Assembly (NCBI GenBank): GCA_045642965.1 | Contig: JAZUJX010000106.1 | Coordinates: 1-22,065 of the forward strand | Source of the DNA: Equadaptatus sp045642965 | GTDB lineage: Bacteria > Synergistota > Synergistia > Synergistales > Synergistaceae | DNA length: 22,065 nucleotides | Direction: 5' to 3' | Part shown: positions 7,326 through 14,690 of the stretch, one piece after another | How positions within the stretch are numbered: the stretch's first letter is position 1 | How the letters are laid out: each line of letters starts with the position of its first letter | Notes under the pieces: generated by a model | The model's input: only the letters and a program-made list of their open reading frames with translations | Told to the model about the DNA's origin: nothing | Databases searched by the model: none | Program-made: the position numbers and the translations under genes

Positions 7326-8081
7326 TTGTCTGACAACGATTTTGCAGCGCTTATGGAAAATTCAGGCGGCTGGAACGAAATATGCAGCGCCGTTAATTCC
7401 GGCAGGCATCCGCAGTCGGTAGCCGCCCTTGTCCCGCCTGCGGGGCAGGAATATTTTGTGGAATGTTACGCGCGTATGATGCTTGAAGACGACAGGGCAT
7501 GGAGCGAGGGCAGGCATCCTGACCTGATTTATGCCGGAACTCCCGACAAAGCCCCGTCAATAGAGGAGTGCCGCAAGCTTAACGAAGAAATGTCGCTGCA
7601 CCCTGTATCGGCAAAACGGCGTCTTTCGGTAATATGGGCGGCGGACAAGCTTTCGCTTGAAGCGGAGAACAGTCTCCTTAAATTAACGGAAGAGCCTCCT
7701 GCAAATGCGTGCATTCTGTTTGTAATGGAGGAAAACAAGCTTCTTCCGACAATCAGGAGCCGCGTATGGACGATAAACATTGATTTTCCCGAAGAATGTC
7801 TGAGCGCGTCCAAACCGCCGCAGACGCCGGCAGAGTGGGCGGAATGGTTCAGTAAAAATTCTTCCGGCAAAAAAGGCGAATTTGATGCCGCCTGTCTTGA
7901 AATACAGGGCTGGATAAATTACTATATTGAGCAGGGGGAGTTTGCAAAAGCTTCCAGTGCTGAACTGCTTGTAAAATTGGCAAAACAGAAAAATACGTCG
8001 CTGTCGATGCTTCAGGATATGGCATTTGCAGTGCTTCAGGGAGATGTAGCTTGTGAACAAATATTTGGCAGTATACGGTAA
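7326..8081 (+). CDS. holB: DNA polymerase III delta-prime-like subunit
   Basis: A 251-residue protein matching the AAA+ core of the clamp loader subunit delta-prime. The clear signature is AENSLLKLTEEPP (residues 113-125), then LLPTIRSRVW (139-148), where Arg146 is the sensor/arginine-finger position of the SRC motif, here SRV. No Walker A is seen, as expected for this non-ATPase subunit, and the zinc-binding cysteines of E. coli HolB are absent. It is shorter than usual (about 310-330), with a reduced N-terminal part and collar domain. The TTG start directly abuts the tmk stop, with AGAGG (7311-7315) 10 bases before it. Position between tmk and ricT supports the call. Confidence 0.83.
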   Translation: MSDNDFAALMENSGGWNEICSAVNSGRHPQSVAALVPPAGQEYFVECYARMMLEDDRAWSEGRHPDLIYAGTPDKAPSIEECRKLNEEMSLHPVSAKRRLSVIWAADKLSLEAENSLLKLTEEPPANACILFVMEENKLLPTIRSRVWTINIDFPEECLSASKPPQTPAEWAEWFSKNSSGKKGEFDAACLEIQGWINYYIEQGEFAKASSAELLVKLAKQKNTSLSMLQDMAFAVLQGDVACEQIFGSIR

Positions 8082-9276
8082 ACCCCGCTATCTCGGGATT
8101 ATAGTTACCGATAAAGAGCTGAAACAGAAGGATATCGTTGCAGTCGAATCTGTGCGCGGCGATGATATTGCTTTTGTCGCCGGCAGTCTTAATGACGAAC
8201 AGGAAGCGGAATACAGAGCTCTGAAAAACACTGTTGAACGTGCTGAGAACGCACCCAAAGTTTCAGAGCCGGCTGTTACAGATCTCAAATTTGTTAAATT
8301 TGCCGAAAACAGGGAACTTAACGAACTCGGACTGTACAAAATTGAAGAGCGTGAAATACTTAAAAAGGTCAAGGAACTCGTTATCCCGCACGAACTGGAC
8401 ATAAAACTGATTGACGTCGAGATTTTGAGCGGAAGAAAGAAGCTGTTTGTCTATTTTTCGGCTGAACAGAGAGTTGATTTCAGAGCGTTTGTCCGCGATC
8501 TGGCAAAGGAATTCAAAACAAGAATTGAGCTGCGCCAGATAGGCGTGAGAGACGAATCGAAAATTATTGGCGGGCTCGGAATATGCGGAAATCCGTGCTG
8601 CTGCAGTTTCTGGCTGCACCAGTTTGAGCCGGTGGGCATTAAAATGGTAAAAGAACAGAATCTTGCGCTGAATCCGACAAAGATATCGGGAATCTGCGGC
8701 AGACTGATGTGCTGCATGTGCTATGAACACAACGTTTACAGCGAGCTTTGGGAAGGTCTGCCTGCCCCCGGAAGCAAAATTAAAGGTCCAGAAAGCAGTG
8801 TACAGATAACAGGAATCAACATTGGGGCAAAAGCTTTGAAATGCTATATACCCGGACTTGGTGAAAAGGACGTGCCGATTGATAAATTCGAGCAGTTCAA
8901 AAAAGCGGTGGAAGACGGAAGTGTCAACGACGAACTTGAAAATCTGATTAAAATTGAAGATCCTGTGTCAGATTTCCTGTTTGACGGAGCCGTTGACAAA
9001 ATATTCAGGGAACACGCTGACAAGGAAGAACCTGACGAAAAAACTTCAGAAGAACATCACCGCAGACACAAAGCCCGTTTCAACAGACATACGCAGCAGA
9101 AACAGGCAGACGATGCTGCCCGGCAGATAAGTGCCGCTGAAACGGTTCATGCTGAAGCTAATATTGCTGATGATAACGGAACTGAAGAGAAACAGCAGAA
9201 AAAACGTTTCCGCTATCATCACCGCGGAGGCAGAAAACATCGCGGGAAACAGCAGAACGGCGGCGGAGAAGCGTAA
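8053..9276 (+). CDS. ricT: RicT/YaaT-like PSP1-domain protein
   Basis: PSP1-domain protein. In Bacillus the homologue joins the Ric complex, which carries Fe-S clusters and assists RNase Y in mRNA processing; in other phyla the role is unproven. The 407 residues show the PSP1 core (about 70-235) with RQIGVRDESKIIGGLG (161-176) and a cysteine set at 178, 182-184, 215, 220, 221 and 223 that fits cluster binding. Beyond about residue 325 a low-complexity tail rich in His, Arg, Lys and Gln replaces ordered sequence. The GTG start at 8053 has AGGGAG (8038-8043) nine bases upstream and lies inside the end of the delta-prime gene (29-base overlap). Confidence 0.9.
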   Translation: MNKYLAVYGKPRYLGIIVTDKELKQKDIVAVESVRGDDIAFVAGSLNDEQEAEYRALKNTVERAENAPKVSEPAVTDLKFVKFAENRELNELGLYKIEEREILKKVKELVIPHELDIKLIDVEILSGRKKLFVYFSAEQRVDFRAFVRDLAKEFKTRIELRQIGVRDESKIIGGLGICGNPCCCSFWLHQFEPVGIKMVKEQNLALNPTKISGICGRLMCCMCYEHNVYSELWEGLPAPGSKIKGPESSVQITGINIGAKALKCYIPGLGEKDVPIDKFEQFKKAVEDGSVNDELENLIKIEDPVSDFLFDGAVDKIFREHADKEEPDEKTSEEHHRRHKARFNRHTQQKQADDAARQISAAETVHAEANIADDNGTEEKQQKKRFRYHHRGGRKHRGKQQNGGGEA

Positions 9277-10187
9277 TGCTCGGAAATTTCGCGGACAAAA
9301 TTCGTACCGGCAGCAACAGATGGGCGCAGGGTATTTCAAACCTGTTCTCTGATCAGCCTGTTACCGATGATTTTTGGGACGAGCTTGAAGAAATTCTTCT
9401 GACGGGAGACGTAGGAATAGACACTTCCTGCGCTCTAATTGACGAACTGAAAAAGTTCGCTGTCGACAAAAGGATAGCCAACTGCACCGAACTGAAACAG
9501 GCTTTTGCCGGACTGCTTCAGAATAAACTTGAGAGCGTCCCGAATACGGGAAAGCCTCTCCGGCTTGATAAAAATCCGTCCGTTGTGCTTCTGATAGGCG
9601 TAAACGGAAGCGGCAAAACGACAACGGCAGGCAAGCTTGCCCTGCAGCTCAAAAATCAGGGCAAAAAGGTGGTTTTGGCAGCGGCTGACACTTTCCGCGC
9701 CGCAGCTATTGACCAGCTTAAGGTCTGGGGCGAACGCACGGGCACAAAGGTTATATCTCAGGCTGAAAACAGCGACCCTGCGGCAGTTTTGTTCGATGCC
9801 GTAAATTCCGCAAAGGCTTCCGGTGCGGACGTTGTTATTGCCGATACCGCCGGACGTCTGCATACAAAATCGAACCTGATGGAAGAATTGCAGAAAATTT
9901 TCCGCGTAGTCAAAAGGGAAACGGGCAGCGATCCTGCGGAAGTTTTGATCGTTCTTGACGCGGTTACAGGTCAGAATGCATTCGTACAGGCTGAAAGCTT
10001 TGGCAAATGTATGCCAATCAGCGGTGTGGTGCTCACAAAATATGACAACACTTCAAAGGGCGGAATTGTTTTTTCAATCGCGGACAAACTTCATCTTCCC
10101 GTAAGATACGTCGGCCTCGGCGAAGCAGTGGAGAATCTCAGGCTGTTTGACGCAAAAGCCTTTACAGAGGCGCTGCTGAATGTCTGA
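9276..10187 (+). CDS. ftsY: Signal recognition particle receptor FtsY
   Basis: SRP receptor GTPase that delivers ribosome-nascent chains to the Sec translocon. The 303 residues give an N domain (about 1-95) and G domain: GVNGSGKTT (108-116), DTFRAAAIDQL (138-148), DTAGR (190-194), a G4 element TKYD (254-257, often TKLD) and GLGEAVENL (280-288), with FDAKAF near the end, a string that separates FtsY from Ffh. There is no acidic A domain, as in many non-proteobacterial FtsY. ATG 9276 overlaps the ricT stop as TAATG, with GGAG (9265-9268) seven bases before it. Confidence 0.95.
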   Translation: MLGNFADKIRTGSNRWAQGISNLFSDQPVTDDFWDELEEILLTGDVGIDTSCALIDELKKFAVDKRIANCTELKQAFAGLLQNKLESVPNTGKPLRLDKNPSVVLLIGVNGSGKTTTAGKLALQLKNQGKKVVLAAADTFRAAAIDQLKVWGERTGTKVISQAENSDPAAVLFDAVNSAKASGADVVIADTAGRLHTKSNLMEELQKIFRVVKRETGSDPAEVLIVLDAVTGQNAFVQAESFGKCMPISGVVLTKYDNTSKGGIVFSIADKLHLPVRYVGLGEAVENLRLFDAKAFTEALLNV

Positions 10188-10743
10188 CAGCAGGCTCTTT
10201 GAATGCGAAAACCGTCATCCGCGCGATCCGCTTGTCAAGAAAATCGCGGCGCTGCTTGTGCCGCGCGGAGATACTGAAATTTTTGAAAAAACAAAAGAAC
10301 TTCTGGCAGAACAGTGGGGCGAACCTGAAAAAATCAGCGGTTTTTATCCGTTCACGTGGACGAATTATTACGAAGAAATAGCACCTGAACTTGACCGCTG
10401 CTTCTTTTCCTACCCCGGGCTTTATCCCATGTCAAAACTTCCTGACTGGAAGCTGACGAGCTGCGCGATAGAGAAAAAAACGGGTGAATCACGCAGGGTG
10501 AACATAGATCCGGGAACGATAGACGGAGCGCGTCTGCTGCTTGCGTCCACAAAGGGACAGGCACACAGAATGTACATGCGCGACGGTATATTTGCCGAAG
10601 TTACGCTGTGCCGGAGAAAAGGACGATGGGAACATTTCTTCTACACCTTCCCGGATTTTTCAAGCGGAGTGTACGACAAGTGGCTTGAAAGCGTCAGGGA
10701 AGACTGGAAAAGAGAACAAATAAGTTTAAAGTGTACAATGTAA
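10180..10743 (+). CDS. DUF4416 family protein
   Basis: A 187-residue cytosolic protein with no known function. The family pattern is recognisable: FYPFTWTNYYEEIAPEL (about residues 55-71) with a strongly conserved Tyr pair, RRVNIDPGTID (104-114), STKGQAHRMYMRDGIFAEV (122-140) and a FYTFPDF string near 160. The conserved NIDPG, HR and Tyr residues suggest an enzyme or nucleotide/RNA-binding protein, but that is inference. ATG 10180 overlaps the ftsY stop by eight bases, with AGAGG (10166-10170) nine bases before it, so it is coupled to ftsY. The last four codons read into a heptamer repeat. Confidence 0.85.
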   Translation: MSDSRLFECENRHPRDPLVKKIAALLVPRGDTEIFEKTKELLAEQWGEPEKISGFYPFTWTNYYEEIAPELDRCFFSYPGLYPMSKLPDWKLTSCAIEKKTGESRRVNIDPGTIDGARLLLASTKGQAHRMYMRDGIFAEVTLCRRKGRWEHFFYTFPDFSSGVYDKWLESVREDWKREQISLKCTM

Positions 10744-10752
10744 AGTGTTAAG
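10725..10752 (+). repeat. Degenerate heptamer tandem repeat at the end of the operon
   Basis: Four successive seven-base units TTTAAAG, TGTACAA, TGTAAAG and TGTTAAG (consensus TGTAAAG) span the DUF4416 stop codon at 10741-10743. The 8-mer TAAAGTGT occurs twice, 14 bases apart. No terminator hairpin is seen between here and purB. Confidence 0.55.
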
Positions 10753-10792
10753 TATAGATTTACGACAGCAAATTATACCGGAGGCATGAACG

Positions 10793-12088
10793 ATGATTCC
10801 AAGATACGAGGTTGCTGAAATTTCCAAAATATGGAGCGACGAAAACAAATTCCGCCGCTGGCTGGACGTTGAGCTTGCCGTATGCCGTGCATGGACGGAA
10901 AAAGGCGTAATACCCCAAAAGGATTTTGAAAATATCGAAGCAAAAGCAGCCTTTAACGTTGACAGAATACATGAAATAGAAGCTGTTACGCATCACGACA
11001 TGATCGCGTTCAACAGCTGTGTGGCTGAAACTGTCGGCGAATCGGGACGTTACGTACACCTCGGTCTGACAAGCAGCGACGTTATAGACACAGCCTCATC
11101 GCTTATGCTCGGCGAAAGCCTTGAATTTACCGTTAAAAACATTGAAAAACTCCGCAAAGTCATCGGCGAAAAAGCTGTTGAATACAAGAAAACGCCGTGT
11201 GCAGGGAGAACGCACGGAATACACGCCGAACCGACGACGTTCGGTCTTAAACTGCTCAATCACTATTCGGAACTGGGACGGGACATCGAAAGGCTTAAAA
11301 CGGCACGCGAAGAAATGCTGGTTGGTGCAATTTCCGGAGCCGTAGGCACGTATGCGAACTGCCCGCCGGAGATTGAAGCAAGAGCCTGCGAGCTTCTGGG
11401 ACTTAAGGTTGACCCTGTTTCAACGCAGATTATACAGAGAGACCGCCATGCACGCGTTCTGACAGACCTTGCGATTGCCGGAGCGTCCCTTGAACGCCTG
11501 GCGCTTGAAATACGCCATCTGCAGCGCACGGAAGTGCTTGAGGCGCTTGAACCTTTCCGCAAAGGGCAGAAAGGTTCCTCGGCAATGCCGCACAAGAAAA
11601 ACCCGATACTCTGCGAAAGAGTCTGCGGCATGGCGCGTCTGCTTCGCGGAAACGCGGTGCCGGCAATGGAAGACATTGCACTCTGGCACGAAAGAGACAT
11701 CAGTCATTCATCGGTTGAACGCATAATTTGGCCTGACTGCTTCCATACTTTCAACTACATGTGCAATACAATGTTTAAAATAATAAATAATCTTGTTGTA
11801 AATATCGAAGAAATGAGAGAGAATATAAATGCGACAAACGGACTGCTGTTCTCTGGAAGAGTCCTTGTCGAACTGGTTGAGCGCGAAGGCATCAGCAGGG
11901 AAGAGGCATACGCGATAGTTCAGGACAATGCCATGATTTGCTGGGAGACAAAAACGCCGCTGCTTGACCTTCTTGCAAAAGACGCCCGCATAAAAAAGAC
12001 TTCGCGCGGGCAGCTTGCAGAGTTGTTTGACCTTGATTATTACATGAAACACGTGGACGAAATATTCGCCAGATTCCCTGAGCTTTAG
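10793..12088 (+). CDS. purB: Adenylosuccinate lyase
   Basis: Cleaves SAICAR to AICAR plus fumarate and adenylosuccinate to AMP plus fumarate in purine synthesis. The 431-residue protein carries the fumarase-superfamily signature GSSAMPHKKNP (residues 261-271, with the catalytic Ser pair and Lys268), the HHD motif (67-69), TSSD (93-96) and the general acid His141 in GRTHGIHAEPTTFG. GGAGG (10780-10784) lies eight bases before ATG 10793; an ATG at 10786 is out of frame. A 49-base AT-rich gap separates it from the DUF4416 gene. No convincing promoter was found there, so it may be read through from the def operon. Confidence 0.96.
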   Translation: MIPRYEVAEISKIWSDENKFRRWLDVELAVCRAWTEKGVIPQKDFENIEAKAAFNVDRIHEIEAVTHHDMIAFNSCVAETVGESGRYVHLGLTSSDVIDTASSLMLGESLEFTVKNIEKLRKVIGEKAVEYKKTPCAGRTHGIHAEPTTFGLKLLNHYSELGRDIERLKTAREEMLVGAISGAVGTYANCPPEIEARACELLGLKVDPVSTQIIQRDRHARVLTDLAIAGASLERLALEIRHLQRTEVLEALEPFRKGQKGSSAMPHKKNPILCERVCGMARLLRGNAVPAMEDIALWHERDISHSSVERIIWPDCFHTFNYMCNTMFKIINNLVVNIEEMRENINATNGLLFSGRVLVELVEREGISREEAYAIVQDNAMICWETKTPLLDLLAKDARIKKTSRGQLAELFDLDYYMKHVDEIFARFPEL

Positions 12089-12138
12089 GCTTCAATCTTT
12101 GTTTTAAATAAAAAATAAAACGCAAAGGAGACAGAAAA

Positions 12139-13125
12139 ATGTCAGCACCCGACAGAAATATTGCACTCGAAATGGTAAGAGCCACAGAAGCCGCCGCCAT
12201 GTCCGCAGCCCGTTTCATGGGCAGAGGCGACAAAAACGCAGTCGACGGGGCAGCCGTTGACGCTATGCGCTATATGCTTAACACGGTACACATGGACGGT
12301 ATCGTTGTAATCGGCGAAGGCGAAAAAGACGAAGCCCCGATGCTTTTCAACGGAGAAAAACTTGGCGTAGGCACAGAACCTCAAATCGATATAGCGGTGG
12401 ACCCTGTAGACGGTACGCGTCTTACGTCGCTCGGTCTCCCGAACGCCGTCAGCGTTGTTGCTTTTGCCGAAAGAGGAACAATGTTTGACCCGAAACACAT
12501 ATTCTACATGAACAAAATAGCAACAGGCCCGCGTTCGGCAAACGCAATTGATATTGACGCAACACCGGAAGAAAACGTCAAAGCCGTTGCGAAAGCGCTT
12601 GGCAAAGAAGTATCTGAAGTCACAGTCTGCGTACTCGACAGACCGAGACACGACGAACTTATCAGACAGCTCCGCGCCGCAGGCGCACGTATCCGCCTTA
12701 TCACAGACGGAGACGTTGCCGGCTGCCTTTCAACCTGCAACCCCGCGTCGGGCATTGACCTTATGATGGGTATCGGCGGCTCGCCGGAAGCAGTTATAAC
12801 CGCCTGCGCCATAAAATGCGTCGGAGGCAATATGCAGTGCAAACTTTGGCCGCGCAACGACGCAGAAAGAGACAAATGTGCCGAAGTCGGCATGGACGTC
12901 AACAAAGTTCTCAAACTTGACGACCTCGTCGCGACCGACAACGTATTCTTCGCGGCAACAGGCGTTACCGACGGAGACTGGCTCAGAGGCGTCCGCTATA
13001 CGGGCAAAGGCATTGAAACGTCATCGCTCGTTATGAGAGCGCAGAGCGGAACAATACGCTACATCAACGCGGTACACAACACCGCTAAGCTCAACGAAAT
13101 CAGCGGCGACAGATACAAAGCGTAG
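12139..13125 (+). CDS. glpX: Class II fructose-1,6-bisphosphatase
   Basis: Hydrolyses fructose-1,6-bisphosphate to fructose-6-phosphate, the irreversible step of gluconeogenesis, in the GlpX (lithium-sensitive) fold. The 328 residues show the metal-binding parts GRGDK (28-32), GEGEKDEAPML (59-69) and DPVDGT (88-93, often DPxEGT), the IGGSPEAVI loop and a C-terminal SLVMRAQSGT string. ATG 12139 has AAAGGAG (12124-12130) eight bases upstream. The 50-base gap behind purB is AT-rich, without a clear terminator or promoter. A strong terminator follows the gene. Its pairing with purB is not functionally obvious. Confidence 0.94.
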   Translation: MSAPDRNIALEMVRATEAAAMSAARFMGRGDKNAVDGAAVDAMRYMLNTVHMDGIVVIGEGEKDEAPMLFNGEKLGVGTEPQIDIAVDPVDGTRLTSLGLPNAVSVVAFAERGTMFDPKHIFYMNKIATGPRSANAIDIDATPEENVKAVAKALGKEVSEVTVCVLDRPRHDELIRQLRAAGARIRLITDGDVAGCLSTCNPASGIDLMMGIGGSPEAVITACAIKCVGGNMQCKLWPRNDAERDKCAEVGMDVNKVLKLDDLVATDNVFFAATGVTDGDWLRGVRYTGKGIETSSLVMRAQSGTIRYINAVHNTAKLNEISGDRYKA

Positions 13126-13146
13126 CTTCTAACCGTAAAATAACGC

Positions 13147-13174
13147 ACAAGCGGCGGAATTATCCGCCGCTTGT
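13147..13174. terminator. Shared terminator between glpX and cysS
   Basis: A perfect 12-bp stem, ACAAGCGGCGGA (13147-13158) with TCCGCCGCTTGT (13163-13174), around a four-base ATTA loop. On the plus strand TTCATTTT follows; on the minus strand GCGTTATTTTA follows. It sits between two convergent genes, so it probably stops transcription from both sides, better for glpX. Confidence 0.85.
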
Positions 13175-13197
13175 TTCATTTTGCTGCATTTAAAATA

Positions 13198-14607
13198 TTA
13201 CAGCTGTTTTGTCCAGATTGTGCCCTGCGGTGTGTCTTTTATGGTTATGCCGCGGGCGGCGAGTTCGTCGCGTATTTTGTCCGAGAGTGCCCAGTCTTTG
13301 TTTTTGCGGGCTTCGGTGCGCTGCGCAAGCAGTTTTTCAATTTCTGCCGCTTCCGAGTCTGCGCCTTCTTTTTCCTCTGCAAAGAAGCCGAATACGTAGT
13401 TGACTTTGTCAAAGAATTCAAGAGCTTCCGTCAGAATTTCTTTGTCTATTGCTTTGTGTTCCGTAAGATGTACGTTAATTGCCGAGACGGCGTCGAATAT
13501 TCCGCCGATTGCTCCGGCTGTGTTGAAATCGTCGTCCATGCAGTCCGTATAAAGTTTTTTCGCCGCTTCAAGTTTCTGCGCAAGCGCTTCGTCTTTTTCT
13601 CCGGCTTCGCGGTTTTCAAGAGCGAATTTGAGGTCGCCGAAGCAGTTCGTGATACGTTCGAGCGCGCTTTTTGCCTGTTCAAGCGCTTCCGCAGTGAAGT
13701 TTATCGGCGAGCGGTACTGTGCGCTGAGCAGGAAGAAACGGAGAACGAGAGGATTGTATTTTTTCCTGATGTCGCGGACTGTCATAAAGTTGCCGAGCGA
13801 TTTTGACATTTTTTCTTTGTCAATGAGCAGATAGGCGTTGTGCATCCAGTAGTTGACAAACGGTTTGCCCGAAGCGCCTTCAGACTGCGCGATTTCGTTT
13901 TCGTGATGCGGGAATATCAGATCGCTTCCGCCTCCGTGTATGTCTATCGTTTCGCCGAGATATTTCGTTGACATGGCGCTGCATTCAATGTGCCAGCCCG
14001 GTCTTCCTTTGCCCCACGGGCTTTCCCAGAACGGTTCGCCTGGCTTTGCCGCTTTCCAGAGAGCGAAGTCGAGCGGCTGTTTTTTCTTTTCGTCAACGTC
14101 AATGCGTGCGCCGGACTGAAGCTCGTCGATGCTCTGTTTGGAAAGTTTGCCGTATTCGGGGTCGCTCGCCACGTCAAAATAGACGCTTCCGTCCATGGGG
14201 TATGCGTGCCCTTTTTCGACAAGTTTTTCTATAATTGATATAATTGTGTCAATTTCGTGAGTTGCACGCGGATTTTTGGTTGCACGCTTGATTCCGAGAG
14301 CGTCCGCGTCTTCGTAATAGGCTGCGATAAATTCTTCCGCAAGCTCAGCGACGGTTATTCCGCGTTCGTTGGCGCGGTTTATCATTTTATCGTCTATATC
14401 GGTAAAGTTCTGTATGTACGAGACCTCGTAGCCGAGGCTTTCAAGATAGCGTCTGGCTGCGTCGAAGAAAACAAACGGACGCGCGTTTCCGATATGGAAG
14501 AAGTCATATACGGTCGGACCGCAGCAGTACATGCGTACTTTGCCGTTTTCAAGCGGCTTGAATTCTTCGCGTTTTCTCGTCAGGTCGTTGTAAATTGCAA
14601 GGCTCAT
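13198..14607 (-). CDS. cysS: Cysteinyl-tRNA synthetase
   Basis: Class I synthetase charging tRNA-Cys. The 469 residues match the family length. Seen from the N-terminus are MYCCGPTVYDFFHIGNARP with zinc ligand Cys29 and the HIGN form of HIGH, FTDIDDKMINRA, GRPGWHIECSAMS, GGGSDLIFPHHENEIAQSE (the further Cys, His and Glu zinc ligands), the KMSKSLGNF loop, and a C-terminal anticodon-binding part. HIGN is the usual form in Firmicutes and is not a defect. On the minus strand GGAGG (14621-14617) stands nine bases before the ATG. It is the only minus-strand gene in the window, divergent from uvrC and convergent with glpX. Confidence 0.96.
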   Translation of the reverse strand: MSLAIYNDLTRKREEFKPLENGKVRMYCCGPTVYDFFHIGNARPFVFFDAARRYLESLGYEVSYIQNFTDIDDKMINRANERGITVAELAEEFIAAYYEDADALGIKRATKNPRATHEIDTIISIIEKLVEKGHAYPMDGSVYFDVASDPEYGKLSKQSIDELQSGARIDVDEKKKQPLDFALWKAAKPGEPFWESPWGKGRPGWHIECSAMSTKYLGETIDIHGGGSDLIFPHHENEIAQSEGASGKPFVNYWMHNAYLLIDKEKMSKSLGNFMTVRDIRKKYNPLVLRFFLLSAQYRSPINFTAEALEQAKSALERITNCFGDLKFALENREAGEKDEALAQKLEAAKKLYTDCMDDDFNTAGAIGGIFDAVSAINVHLTEHKAIDKEILTEALEFFDKVNYVFGFFAEEKEGADSEAAEIEKLLAQRTEARKNKDWALSDKIRDELAARGITIKDTPQGTIWTKQL

Positions 14608-14643
14608 GCTAAAATACCTCCGTAAGGTTTTTGTGACGACACT

Positions 14644-14672
14644 ATCCTATACCAAGAAGCCGATTTCGGCAA
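14644..14672 (-). promoter_or_regulatory. Possible cysS promoter
   Basis: Reading the minus strand, TTGCCG (14672-14667) is followed after 17 bases by TAGGAT (14649-14644). A transcript starting near 14637 would have a leader of about 30 bases. The boxes are imperfect. No matching plus-strand promoter for uvrC could be picked out in the same 83-base gap. Confidence 0.4.
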
Positions 14673-14690
14673 ACGGAAAAGGAGATTTTT

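Noticed and set aside
9276..10187. TKYD in FtsY as a damaged G4 motif
   Set aside because: The G4 element needs only TKxD; all other GTPase motifs are intact.
10744..10792. Promoter in the purB leader (TATAGA, TTATAC)
   Set aside because: Candidate -10 boxes lack a -35 at proper spacing; left undecided.
12089..12138. AT-rich run before glpX as a promoter
   Set aside because: No -35/-10 pair with a 16-18 base spacer could be fitted, only a generally T/A-rich stretch.
13171..13806. Long plus-strand open frame of 211 codons opposite cysS
   Set aside because: It lies wholly within the cysS coding strand, has a Phe/Cys/Arg-rich composition typical of an antisense frame and no family match. cysS is unmistakable.
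14493..14551. HIGN instead of HIGH in CysRS as a possible defect
   Set aside because: HIGN is the normal form in many Firmicutes CysRS, and KMSKS and the zinc ligands are intact.
14659..14670. Short palindrome GCCGATTTCGGC between cysS and uvrC as an operator
   Set aside because: Only a 5-bp stem with a 2-base spacer; it could arise by chance and overlaps the putative cysS -35.
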